Source of the DNA: Synchiropus splendidus
Taxonomy: Eukaryota; Chordata; Actinopteri; Syngnathiformes; Callionymidae
DNA length: 64,000 nucleotides
Assembly: GCF_027744825.2 (NCBI RefSeq)
Contig: NC_071347.1
Location: forward strand, 15,790,501-15,854,500
Direction of reading: 5' to 3'
The position numbers and the translations under genes are program-made. A model generated the notes under the pieces. It was not told the origin of the DNA. It made no database searches and saw only the letters and a program-made list of their open reading frames with translations. This document shows, in pieces, positions 1-10,236 of the stretch; position 1 is the first letter of the stretch; each line of letters begins with the position of its first letter.

Positions 1-692
1 AAGCCTCTCAGGAAGAAAACCTAGTGGGAAAAATGGCTAGAGGTGGATGCCGCAGATTGTGTGTCACTGTTCACTGGTAAGAATCAACAAAGGATGTAAT
101 AGTTTGCCTGAGTGTTTGACTGCTTTATTGTCTGACCTGGTAATGGAGCCTAGATAGTATTGGAGGAGATGAAATAAGGTCTATCAGCGTGGCAGCATCA
201 TTGATCTCGCCGGTGGCCTATCATAAGAACACTTGGCTGCTGAATTATGACTCCCATTGAGCATTTTTGTGTTAGCAATAATTCTTCATGATCTTTATTC
301 AATAGGACATTCTTTGTTTTCTTTTTCCTCTTTTCACTCAATATCAGTGCAATATGAAATATGATTTCTTGTTCACGCTTTTGCCCCCCCACCCCCCTCC
401 CTCGCCTGCATTTAAAATGCCAGTCCAAGACTCCCTGAGCTGCTTTTCTCTCTCTCCATAGCCTACAAAATGTCTGATATAAATGATTGACAGTCCTGCA
501 GGAGCACAGTCAGCCATTTAGTAGTCGCTCTGTGTCATAAACATGAAAGTCAAAAAGGCTCAGTGTGCATTAGATTTGATGAGCGTGATTCATGGCAGGC
601 AAATTATGGTCTGCATGTGTTTTACAAAGAATTCTTACTTAAATGACTGCTTTAGGTCTCCATTTGTTAAGTGGATTGTGAGTAAGGCTTTC

Positions 693-695
<3 letters not shown>

Positions 696-764
<69 letters not shown>

Positions 765-766
765 TT
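696..766. repeat. (TA)n microsatellite followed by T tract
   Basis: About 26 TA dinucleotides (696-747) run directly into about 20 T residues (747-766). Such compound tracts are polymorphic and often mark old insertion sites. No other structure is visible around it. Confidence 0.95.
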
Positions 767-869
767 AAAGTGGAGTGGAAGAAGGAAAAAACTTTGCCCT
801 CTGATCAGTGAAATCTTAAAGATGTTAGCTACAAGGATTTAAAAATCTAAAACCCAGACGGCACTTTGC

Positions 870-1230
870 TTTGCTCTTCTTCTTTCGGCGTGTCCCATCA
901 GGGGTTACCGCAATACGTGACCACCTCAACCTTCTTCCTCTGTCTCTTTACCTCACACTCCATCTACCCTCTTATCGATGGGTCATCCATCTCAACTATG
1001 TTTTTCTGCAAACTGTTTTACACAGTCGCCTTTTGTTGGTGACCAGGACAAATGTACTGTACTTGGAGTGGTTTTTACTGATATGACTAGACAGAAAACT
1101 GTAAGCAGGAGACCTCCATTTGATGTCTTCCTCTTCTGGGTTCCCCCATCTGGGGTTGCCACCGCAACAGCCTCCTCCGCCTTAACCTATCTTGATCATC
1201 CTCCTGAGCCCCCCTGTAGTCTGAAGGTCC
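870..1230 (-). mobile_element. Degenerate LINE 3' remnant (antisense), tentative
   Basis: Two stretches (about 880-970 and 1125-1215) are pyrimidine-rich on the + strand and contain GGGGTTRCC and CCTCCTCC-type phrases. They resemble the antisense 3' end of fish RTE/L2-like LINE ORFs, whose sense strand encodes a basic GRPKxR tail. No open frame survives. Classification is from pattern memory only; 38958-39140 looks like another such remnant. Confidence 0.3.
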
Positions 1231-1297
1231 TGCATTGACTCGATTTTAAGCAGAATATTTTCATCCCTAACTCAGAATTTAACTGTACCTGTTATTC

Positions 1298-1324
1298 ATT
1301 TCTTTGTCGGTCATAGGTCCCAAC
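1298..1324 (+). other. Putative 3' splice acceptor in RAG1 5' UTR
   Basis: A T-rich run ends in CATAG at 1312-1316, eight bases upstream of the RAG1 ATG at 1325. This fits an intron in the 5' UTR, as many vertebrate RAG1 genes have. The open frame continues upstream of the ATG only through this tract and has no upstream ATG, so translation should begin at 1325. The upstream exon was not located. Confidence 0.5.
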
Positions 1325-3362
1325 ATGGACGAGAGCATGGAGACAGATGGACCCAGATCATCCATGCCACCTGAGCTTCAACATCCTCACTCCAAGTTCT
1401 CTCAGTGGAAGTTCAAGCTTTTTAGGGTTAGGTCAATGGAGAAGGCGCCGTTGCCCAGCGAAGCGCAGCTTGGGGCCGCAAAGTTGTCGGCGGTCATGCC
1501 TCCTGCCGCTCCAATTACAGACTCAGACAACAGTGCGGGACCATGCAGTGCTACAAAACTGAGTCTTGGGGGCAAAAGCAAGGAGAATGATGGTCCGGGA
1601 CAGAGGGTGGATATGAAGCTGCAGGAAATGGAGACCCACATGAGCCATCTCAGGTGAGGAGCGGCTTCTTCACATCTCAACTGTCTCAGCTTTCTTGAGC
1701 ATTGCATTCAATAGTGTTCTTTATTTTTGCCAGGGGTCTGTGCCGCCTTTGTGGGAAAAGCTTGACAAAAATAAAAGGTCTACCTCACAACGTTCACGCC
1801 GACCTGGACGTGCCATGCAAAATGGCGCTTCGTAGAATGGGCTGCAAGTTCACGAGCTGGCCCCAGATCATTCTTAAAGTCTTCAAAGTAGATGTGAGAA
1901 AGGACACAGAGTCTGTCCATCCTCCATTCTTCTGCAGCTGCTGTCGCATGGTGGTGATCCGAGGCGGGGGATTTTGCAGCTTTACCAAAACCAGAGTCCC
2001 TACCTGGAGACCCCACAATCCCCACTGCCTGCTTTGCTTTCCCAAGAAACAAGAGTTTCAGAAGGCAAGGACAAAGAAGAGACGGGCCGTGACGAAACTG
2101 AATCCTCTGCCTAAAAAGGTGAAGCTGGATATCAGCAGCAATGTCATCAAGAGCCACGGAATCCTGGTCCCTTTTGGGCATCGTCACAGTCCTGTTCTCA
2201 GTGCCTGGAAGAGTGCCCGGATCCAAAGAGAGCACTGGGCAAGAAGCGTCACCCAGTGCCAAGATGACCACCTGGGAAAGGAGCTCCTCGCAGAGAAACT
2301 TCCTAATGACTTTCTAGCTTCCCTCACCTGCCTAGTTTGTGACCACCTGCTCTCTGACCCAGTTCAGTCTCCCTGTGGGCACCTTTTCTGCCGCAGCTGT
2401 TTTAAAAAATACAGCAAAGTTGTGGGAGATAACTGCCCCGCCTGCAACCAGGCCTGCGACCCAGATGACCTCACCCTTCCGGCTAAAAGCTTCCTCTTAG
2501 CGCTAAATTCTCTCCCCCTGCTGTGTCCTAAAGGTGACTGTGGCCGCCAAGTTCGGCTCGATTCATTTAAAGCCCATTGGCAGAACCACGAGGACCTAAA
2601 AAATGAAGCCAACGAAATGCCTTCGGTGAACAACAAGTACCTGCTGGTCAATAAAGGTGGGAGACCTCGGCAGCATCTGCTATCGCTCACTCGTCGCGCC
2701 CAGAAGCATCGACTGAAAGATCTGAAGAACCAGGTGAAGTCCTTCGCAGAGAAAGAAGAGGGCGGCGACCTGAGGTCCGTGTGTCTGACGCTCTTCCTGC
2801 TCTCGCTGAGATCCTGGAATGAACATCGGCTGGCAGATGAGATTGAGGCCATGATGCAAGGTAAAAAGTGGAAAATGGCTTTCATTCGTCCTAAAAGTGA
2901 GCATCACTCTTGAACTTCACCAACTAAATGAGTCGGATCATGATAATTAAAAACGCATCAAATTATTTTCTACTTCCTTCTCTGAAGTGAACCTCATTAA
3001 TAATGAAAAATAAAGCTCCTAATGTGGTTTAGTTTGTCACTGAACCACTGCGAGGAAGTTGTCGTCCATCAGCTCCACGGTTACGGTTTAATAAGCATCA
3101 TTCTCGTTGTATCCGACTCTCAAGCCTCCCTAGAGAAATATTCAGACGATAAAAAAAATAAAAAAAAGTCCTGTGCTGACAGTTCTGCTGCATATCCCAA
3201 TTCTTATGGAAGATTTAGGGCTTCTCCAAGAGGAATGTTCGAAGCTGAAGGGCTTCACAAGGGCTCGCAGAGAGAGAGAGCTCTGAGGAGGTAATCTCAA
3301 ATGTATTTGGCAAGATATATATATATATAGTGCCATGACCCTGTTACTCTGAATATTGTGTG

Positions 3363-3445
<83 letters not shown>

Positions 3446-6111
3446 ATATCAGCACACAATATTCAGAGAAACAGGGTCATACAATAAAATAAAATAAATC
3501 CCAAAACAGAAGTGAAATCCTTAGTAGTTTTGACCCTGTTCATGTTAAGTTGACATTCATGGAAGAAATAAAATACATATTCCCTTAAGCTACCAATATA
3601 TACCAGTGAAAATGTGTCATGTCTGTGGACTTGCATCCAACCCCCCTGAAAAAGTATTATTATTCTTTTAGTGAAAAAAAAGGAAAGGAAGGAAAAGCAA
3701 AAAATATGAAAAGCTACAAAAGGTCTTGAGGTGAAATTATTAACTTTGTGTAAACGCTCAAAAACAGAATACCACTCTATTAAACAAATAGCTTTAAGCG
3801 TCACGTAAAAGTACTGTATGTCATCCTGCTGCACTTGCCTCCTTCGTTCTTATACTTCCTTTAATTCACAACAACAACTCTTGTGAAGGGGCTGTTTGAA
3901 TCAAAACAACATCAGCAGCCCTTGTATCTGCAAATTACACCGACAGTGCCATCATCCTCTCATGGGAATAGAAGCCAGCTGGTGTCTGTTTTCATCTGCA
4001 GCCAATACATCACTTTCAGCAACTTTACCGAATCACCTTCTGTCCTCTCATAACATACGGAAATTAGGAATTATGGGACTTCGTAATCATGGGGTTGTGG
4101 GTTTTTGACAATGTTAGAGCCGCATTTGGATTTTAGATTTGCAATTTGCCTTCGCAAATGAATTCAAACATGCGACAGAGTAAGAGGCAATCTTTCTCTC
4201 TCTTCTTTCTTTTGACTTAGAGTAGACTGCCTTATAGTAAGTACAGTATATATAGTGAACAGGGTGACATATTTTATTACTGCACTCTAAAACAAACAAT
4301 TAGTACATTACCCTTGCTCATTTGTTCAAGTATATTTACTGCACTTTGTTTTCCTGTCGACAGGCAAAGGATTTGGGTTGCATCCCGCGGTGTGTTTGGC
4401 CATTCGGGTCAACACGTTCTTGAGCTGCAGCCAGTATCACAAAATGTATCGCACCGTCAAAGCCACCACTGGCCGCCAGATCTTTCAGCCCCTGCACACC
4501 CTCAGAGCAGCCGAGAAGGAGCTTATCCCGGGATTCCACCAGTTTGAATGGCAGCCGTCGCTTAAAAACGTCTCCGCGGAGTGCAGCGTCGGCATCATTA
4601 ATGGACTCTCAGGATGGACTTCCTCCGTGGATGAATCTCCAGCTGACACCATCACTCGGCGTTTTCGCTATGATGTTGCCCTGGTGTCAGCGCTAAAGGA
4701 TATGGAGGACGAGATCTTAGAGGGGCTGAGGGAGAGTGGAATTGAAGACAGTGCTTGCTCGGCCGGCTTCAGTGTTCTGATAAAAGAATCTTGTGACGGC
4801 ATGGGAGATGTGAGCGAAAAGCACGGTGGCGGACCAGCCGTGCCCGAGAAGGCCGTGCGTTTCTCCTTCACTGTGATGTGCATTTCTGTGTTGAAAGACA
4901 ATGACGAGAAAGAGGTGGCCATTTTCACAGAACCCAGGCCCAACTCAGAACTGTCCTGCAAGCCCCTTTGTTTGATGTTTGTCGATGAATCGGACCATGA
5001 GACGCTCACCGCCGTGCTGGGGCCAATCGTTGCTGAGCGTAACGCAATGAAGGAAAGCCGGCTCATCCTATCCATCGGAGGCCTTCAGCGCTCCTTCCGC
5101 TTCCACTTCAGAGGAACAGGATATGATGAGAAAATGGTGAGAGAGATGGAAGGCCTGGAATCCTCCGGCTCCGCCTATATTTGCACTCTGTGCGACTCCA
5201 GTCGTGCGGAAGCCTCTAAAAACATGGTTCTACACTCCATCACCCGAAGCCACAGCGAGAACCTGGAGCGTTATGAAATATGGAGAACCAATCCGTTTTC
5301 TGAGTCGGTGGAGGAGCTCCGAGACAGAGTCAAGGGGGTGTCTGCTAAACCCTTCATGGAGACTCAGTCCACACTGGATGCCTTGCACTGTGACATTGGC
5401 AATGCCACAGAGTTCTACAAAATATTCCAGGATGAAATCGGAGAGGTTTTTAAAGTGGACAATCCCAGCCGGGAGGAACGGCGCAGCTGGAGGGCGGCAC
5501 TGGACAAAGAGTTGAGGAGGAAGATGAAGCTGAAACCTGTGATGAGAATGAACGGGAACTACGCCCGAAGGCTAATGACTCTGGAGACAGTGGAGGTTGT
5601 GTGCAACCTGGTGCCCTCAGAAGAGCGGAGGGAGGCCCTGAGGGAGCTCATGCGGCTGTATCTCCAGATGAAGCCAGTGTGGCGGGCAACCTGCCCAGCC
5701 AAAGAATGCCCGGACCAGCTGTGCCGCTACAGCTTCAACTCACAGCGCTTTGCTGACCTCCTCGCCACCACCTTCAAATATAGGTACAACGGCAAGATCA
5801 CCAATTACCTCCACAAAACCCTGGCTCACGTCCCCGAGATTATCGAGAGAGACGGCTCCATCGGAGCCTGGGCGAGCGAGGGGAACGAGTCGGCAAACAA
5901 ATTGTTCCGACGTTTCCGGAAGATGAACGCGCGACAGTCCAAAGCGTTTGAACTAGAGGACGTGCTGAAACATCACTGGCTGTACACGTCAAAGTACCTT
6001 CAGAGGTTCATGGAGGCCCACAAGGACTCGGCCAAAACTCTGACAACAGCGTTTGAGCAAGTTGAAGTACAGGAGAGCGAAGATGTGTCTATGGAGGTTA
6101 CAGACATGTGA
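1325..6111 (+). CDS. RAG1: V(D)J recombination-activating protein 1 (RAG1)
   Basis: RAG1 is the catalytic subunit of the nuclear V(D)J recombinase. It binds recombination signal sequences and makes nick-hairpin breaks at antigen-receptor loci. Three coding exons join in phase (1325-1653, 1734-2860, 4364-6111) to give 1067 residues, a normal length. The ATG at 1325 has a strong context (A at -3, G at +4). Visible in order: N-terminal basic/zinc region; RING finger starting at C309/C312, with C324 and H326; a C2H2-like finger from C374; nonamer-binding domain starting [11 protein letters not shown] at 418; catalytic core. The DDE residues are D630 (ESCDGMGD), D740 (GTGYDEK) and E994 (ASEGNES), matching mouse D600, D708 and E962. 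Zinc ligands C759/C762 and H969/H974 are also present. No stops or frameshifts were seen. RAG2 lies tail-to-tail downstream. The assignment is essentially certain; exon junctions rest on GT/AG sites plus family alignment. Confidence 0.98.
1654..1733 (+). other. RAG1 intron 1 (80 bp)
   Basis: The donor is CAG|GTGAGG and the acceptor TTTTTGCCAG|GGG. The intron splits an arginine codon (residue 110) after its second base. Removing it joins HMSHLR to GLCRLCG, which restores the conserved zinc-binding N-terminal segment of RAG1. Reading through would hit a TGA at once. At 80 bp it is a typically short fish intron. Confidence 0.93.
2911..3045 (+). promoter_or_regulatory. Candidate intronic polyadenylation site in RAG1
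   Basis: If intron 2 is not spliced, the frame runs 17 codons past the donor and stops at 2911-2913. ATTAAA lies at 2946-2951 and a canonical AATAAA at 3009-3014, with a GT-rich stretch at about 3022-3040. The order stop, hexamer, GT-rich element is what a cleavage/polyadenylation site needs. Whether it is used is unknown. Confidence 0.4.
3335..3480. repeat. Inverted repeat flanking a TA microsatellite
   Basis: The arms at 3335-3369 and 3446-3480 are 35 bp each and match with one mismatch on reverse complementation. They enclose about 37 TA dinucleotides. The structure lies inside RAG1 intron 2. A palindrome of this size could extrude as a cruciform or fold in the pre-mRNA. It may be the relic of a MITE whose centre became a microsatellite. 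Confidence 0.9.
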
Positions 6112-6188
6112 CTTGATGGACCTGACTGTTTATTTCATGCTTCTGAAGTTCAACGTACCTCGACTTTGGTCATGTGTCTGAAAGGCTC

Positions 6189-6194
6189 ATTAAA
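6189..6194 (+). terminator. Putative RAG1 polyadenylation signal
   Basis: ATTAAA lies 78 bases after the RAG1 stop codon. It is the commonest variant of the canonical hexamer and the first good candidate in the 3' flank. A longer 3' UTR ending further downstream cannot be excluded. Confidence 0.45.
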
Positions 6195-7919
6195 ATGAAC
6201 GATGCTGAAACAGAATGAATTGATTCTCTTCTTTAAAAATGGGCTGGTGTCGCTTTTAAAACAAGATTCAGCTTGATATTTTAGCACCGTCCTCTAACAC
6301 ATCCATCAAAAAAAAGCTAACAGTTTGATTTGATTTTACATCAGTTTCCAGTGGCGTCTCATTCCACTCGCTTTAAAGTCAGCGGCGGATGGGACCGCTG
6401 CAAAGAGTAACACAGTTTTCCCCGAGTCGCAGTGAGAAAGTTCTTTTTTAATCCCAGACATCTGTGAAATATGGGGCAGTTTATTGTATTGCTGGAATGT
6501 GACACATTTATGGATTTATATAGCGCCGATATTTATGGAAACAGATGAAAGCACTGTAAGTCACGGAGGGAAATTGTGTTAAAAAGACCCCATTTGTGGC
6601 CACTGTATTAATATATCATTGAAGCTGCAGCAAAATGCAATCATGGAGACCCAAATGCGCTTTGTTTCATAAATGCCCTTTGAAAAAGATGACTTTAGTG
6701 CTTTATCGTGGGATCCCGGTGGGGAAGGAGCGAGGCCGGGTCACTTTGAACCAATTTTTATCTCTTTTAACGTTCTCTGCGCACGATGGAAATTCAAAAT
6801 TCATCGGATGCACATCCTGACCTTTTTGTTGTTGTCGTGGAAATATAAAGAGGAATGCTGTGCAGGCTAATGTAGCACGAGCTCTCCTGCACACGTGGAC
6901 CCGAGGAGATAAAGCCTCGCTGCTGACATGCAACTGCTGCTGACGGAAGAGAGGGACGGCGACGCAATCGGATTTGTTGGCAACTTTATTCGTTGGATTG
7001 ATTGATTAAGATTTCCGTCTCTGGCCTCACTATCCTAAAATTGTGGCAGGCAATTTTGTCGTCTTTTTTGTTTATGCTTGATTGAAAAGTGGATTCCATT
7101 CGACTGCCACAGGACGGGCCGCGTGACAGCTGTGAAATATGCACATCTCATCGGCAGTTGTCACGAGGCGACAATCATATCATGTGTTCCAGTACATCTT
7201 GTGCCGCATTGGTTAGTGCTCCGACATGGATTCATATTTTGAATAATGGATGACAAATTCCAATCTGGAATCCTTCCTCAGGTTTCATTCCCTTCTCGAC
7301 TTCATCATCAATGTGTGTTTGACTTGTTTTCATTTTCTGGTTTTGTAAGCACTTGACATGTACTGTTCTATCAACCATCGACGGCTTCATCGAGTCACTG
7401 GAGCGCAGAAGCTCATGTCCTGTCTCCACTTTCGATACGTCTAAAGAAGCAATAGCGGAAATAAAATCGATATCTTGCATTCTTTTTTCAGCTTTATTCA
7501 ATTTTTTCTAAAACATACACCAGTCGCTTGTGAGAATTCGCGATCTACAACTTGTTATTCACTCAGATTCCCAAACAAGTAAATAAAAACTATAATAAAT
7601 CTTGAATAATAATTGCATTGATACGACATACTGGACTGCGTATAAAATGATAATATTAAGCACTCAAAACGCAGGCATCAGCCAAGCAGCTTATTTCCAC
7701 TCACATTATCTGCAGAAGATGAAAGGATGAACAAACTGACTTCTATACTATTGGAAATGTCATTGATATAAATAGTTCAAATTCAAATGAGATCAATTGG
7801 AGGCATATGGCAGCAGCATCTCTGAACCTCCTCACACAACCCAGTGGAAACAGAGCATGAAAGTTGGACTACAGTGAGGAACAAGAGCAGAGGCACAGGA
7901 GGGTCTTCATGATCTAGAT

Positions 7920-8059
7920 CTGGGGTGGGCAAACTGGTCCTCACAGGGCCAGGGTGGTGCAACCGATCAGGCACTCAGTTTAACCAATGATGCGTCAGCT
8001 GAAACAAACAAAAGCCTGCACCCACCGTGGCACTTGGTCGAACAGTTTGCCCACCTCTG
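7920..8059. mobile_element. Short hAT-like MITE
   Basis: The termini form an inverted repeat: the left end reads CTGGGGTGGGCAAACTG and the reverse complement of the right end reads CAGAGGTGGGCAAACTG. The CAGRGGTGGGC start resembles hAT-family (Charlie-type) termini. The 140-bp body has no coding capacity. The flanking 8-bp sequences agree only partly, so the target-site duplication is eroded or absent. Confidence 0.6.
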
Positions 8060-8454
8060 ATGGTAATCCATAACAACTACAAAAAAAAATAAAAATAAAA
8101 AAAGTGTAAGATACTATGATTGGTTTGGTGACCTCTTCATGGTCTTGTTCCAGGCTATTTTTCTGAGTTATGTTTACTGTACCACATCAGCCCTCTCTGT
8201 GTTTCCCAGTGAGGGGCCGCCCAAACTGGGGTCCTCGGTAGCAGGTCCCTCAAAAGTGCATGTATAGTGCAAATACATGTATGTGTGAATGTGTATGTCC
8301 AAGAGAGCACGGACAGTATGGCTGGTTTATCCATTAGCTTGGTTCAAATGTGCAATGTTAGACTTAAAAAGTAGGTCTAAAAAGTAAAATACAATCATGA
8401 GATTTTCTTCAGGAACATCGTATTCCCGTTGCTCATCATTGACATGACACAATA

Positions 8455-8474
8455 TTTATTTAAAATGTTTTATT
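8455..8474 (-). terminator. Putative RAG2 polyadenylation signals
   Basis: Two AATAAA hexamers on the minus strand (complement of 8469-8474 and 8455-8460) lie about 150-170 bases beyond the RAG2 stop codon. They are reasonable candidates for the RAG2 3' end. The downstream GU-rich element was not assessed. Confidence 0.45.
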
Positions 8475-8626
8475 TGAATGAAAGGTCAATTGTTTTGTAA
8501 GACAAAAACTTCATAAAGCAAAAGGCATATTATACAAGTAGTCGACCGTGTACAATCGAGACATTATAAAAACACGCTGTAAATTTTCAAAACCTCACAC
8601 TTTCAGAGTCACAGCAGAATATATCA

Positions 8627-10225
8627 TCAGTTAAAAAGTCTTTTGAAAATGCTCCGTTTGGCTTTCTGACATATCTTACGAGCTACCGATGGTTTTCTGT
8701 GTTTCACTTTCATTGGTGTGCGTTTCAAGGGCAAGACCACTCGCGGTGGGGTCATCTCTTGGTGGGGCAGCGCGCCGTGATCCAGACAGAAGTACTTCTT
8801 CCTGTCCTGGGAGAGTCGGAACAGCAGGGCCTCTGAGAGCTCCATGCACTGAGCGTGAACCCAATGTCCTGATTCCCCTCTGGAGCAGAAGATCATGGCA
8901 GGTCGGAGGAGCTCGGTGGAATAGAAGGGCTCCCACGTGTTCTGATCGACCTTGCAGCCCAAACAACATTTGATCCAGTACCCAGTCTGGGATTCGTCCT
9001 CCTCATCCTCCTCGTTGTAGGTCCCTTCGCCTTCATCGCTGCTGTCCTCCAGTTCGTGAGGCTCCCGACCAAAGTAGAGCTCTTCGGAATCTTCCAGAGG
9101 AGTCGAGTTGTCTGTCAGGTCCTGGCTGGACTCCTGAGTATCAGCTTCATTTCCACCCTCTATTTCATTCTCAAATGTTGCCAGGTAGTAGTTATATGTA
9201 TCTGTTATTAATGATCGTCCTTCATTGGGGACAGCCAGAAGGACACTTACTTCCCCCGCACAGCCACCGTACCACGTCCGGCTGTGCAGGACGTCTGGGG
9301 TCCACTTTGGTGATTCTACTGACTGAATCTGAATCCCTTTGTCATCGAGACTCACAGAACTACACTCCAATCTCTTCTCAGAATTGGACTCGTACCCTCC
9401 TAATATAATGTATTTGTGGGTGGGGCCTACTCGGGTGACCACAGCACTGGAGATGGATAAACCAGTGGCTAATGTCTCGCAGGAGAGCAAAGGTCTCCCC
9501 TGCAACAGCTCCACGCAGAGGCGAAAGAGTCGAGGCGGGCGAGAGTCACAGTTGAGTGAGTGACCTCCGAGGAAGTAAACACAGTCCTCTCTGGCCAGAG
9601 CCAGGTGGAAGGCCTGACCATCAGCGAGCTCAGGTAAAGTGTGAGCAGATGTGGAGCCAAACTCGAGGTCAAACACAAACACCTGAGGGGGACAGTCGAC
9701 GACGCTGTTCCAGCTTTCTGTTGTCCTCTCTTTGTCAGACATGTAGGAGCGGCCGCCAAATAACACACAGGCGGTCTTACCGTTGCTTTGAACTACACTC
9801 AGCGTGTGACCGTAGCGGCTGCCGGGCGCTTCACCTACAAGCACTTTTTCTTTACACCGTAAGGTCAGCTTGCGATTGCACCCTCGACTGTCTGTGGTGA
9901 GCATATACAGCGCCGAGGAGATCTCATTATTTGGGGTGCGTCCGCCATGGATGAGGTAGCTTTCCGGGAGGCCATCGTAGGGGTCGAAGCGGCAGACAGC
10001 AGGGCAACGGAGAGGAGGGATATAGACTGAGTCATTGGAGAAAGAGATTGGCCTAAGTCTGAGCTCGTTGTTTTTAAATCGGACCCCGAATATTCCAGTC
10101 GGACAGAATCGCTTCGGCCAACCCTTCTGTCCGAAGAGGAGAATCTCACCATCCAGCTGCAGCAGAGAGCAACCTGGCTGAAGAAGACCCTCACAGTTGA
10201 CTGGAGTTAAAGGTTGAAGGCTCAT
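8627..10225 (-). CDS. RAG2: V(D)J recombination-activating protein 2 (RAG2)
   Basis: RAG2 is the essential non-catalytic partner of RAG1 in the nuclear V(D)J recombinase. One uninterrupted coding exon encodes 532 residues (mouse 527). The start at 10225 gives the conserved N terminus MSLQPLTPVNCEG; the open frame extends ten codons further, but that part lies across a splice acceptor. Residues 1 to about 350 form the six-bladed kelch propeller, with glycine pairs such as LIHGGRTPN, LFGGRSY, FLGGHS and ILGGYES. An acidic hinge (about 365-412) follows. The PHD finger spans about 415-485, with C420, C424, C447, H454, H457, C460, C480 and H483 as plausible zinc ligands. Y416, M444 and W455 fit the H3K4me3-binding channel (mouse Y415, M443, W453). 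The C terminus is basic. It lies tail-to-tail with RAG1, with no defects seen. Confidence 0.98.
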   Translation of the reverse strand: MSLQPLTPVNCEGLLQPGCSLLQLDGEILLFGQKGWPKRFCPTGIFGVRFKNNELRLRPISFSNDSVYIPPLRCPAVCRFDPYDGLPESYLIHGGRTPNNEISSALYMLTTDSRGCNRKLTLRCKEKVLVGEAPGSRYGHTLSVVQSNGKTACVLFGGRSYMSDKERTTESWNSVVDCPPQVFVFDLEFGSTSAHTLPELADGQAFHLALAREDCVYFLGGHSLNCDSRPPRLFRLCVELLQGRPLLSCETLATGLSISSAVVTRVGPTHKYIILGGYESNSEKRLECSSVSLDDKGIQIQSVESPKWTPDVLHSRTWYGGCAGEVSVLLAVPNEGRSLITDTYNYYLATFENEIEGGNEADTQESSQDLTDNSTPLEDSEELYFGREPHELEDSSDEGEGTYNEEDEEDESQTGYWIKCCLGCKVDQNTWEPFYSTELLRPAMIFCSRGESGHWVHAQCMELSEALLFRLSQDRKKYFCLDHGALPHQEMTPPRVVLPLKRTPMKVKHRKPSVARKICQKAKRSIFKRLFN

Positions 10226-10236
10226 TGCGAGGGCAG

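Larger units (their letters stand above)
1..1324. other. 5' flank of RAG1, no coding gene seen
   Basis: Non-coding sequence upstream of the RAG1 start. It holds a TA microsatellite followed by a T tract near 696-766 and a probable LINE remnant at about 870-1230. I see no convincing exon of another gene. A RAG1 5' UTR exon is expected somewhere here or further upstream, because an acceptor-like site lies just before the start codon, but I could not pick out its donor or a promoter. Confidence 0.5.
2861..4363 (+). other. RAG1 intron 2 (1503 bp)
   Basis: The donor is GCAAG|GTAAAA and the acceptor TTTTCCTGTCGACAG|GC. The intron splits a glycine codon (residue 486) after its first base, just C-terminal to the nonamer-binding domain. 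Joining restores [19 protein letters not shown], the expected continuation of RAG1. The intron carries an early in-frame stop, a polyadenylation signal, two TA tracts and a long inverted repeat. The remainder (about 3481-4363) shows no gene. Confidence 0.95.
6112..8626. other. RAG1-RAG2 convergent intergenic spacer
   Basis: About 2.5 kb separate the two stop codons. The stretch holds presumed 3' UTRs of both genes and a 140-bp MITE at 7920-8059. I see no additional coding gene. Open frames here are short and lack family features. Confidence 0.8.

Noticed and set aside
1304..1324. Upstream extension of the RAG1 frame before the ATG at 1325
   Set aside because: It depends on a non-ATG start inside a pyrimidine-rich acceptor tract; family N termini and the AG at 1315-1316 favour the ATG at 1325.
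1780..2885. Long minus-strand open frames opposite RAG1 exon 2
   Set aside because: They are antisense shadows of a GC-richer coding exon with no domain match.
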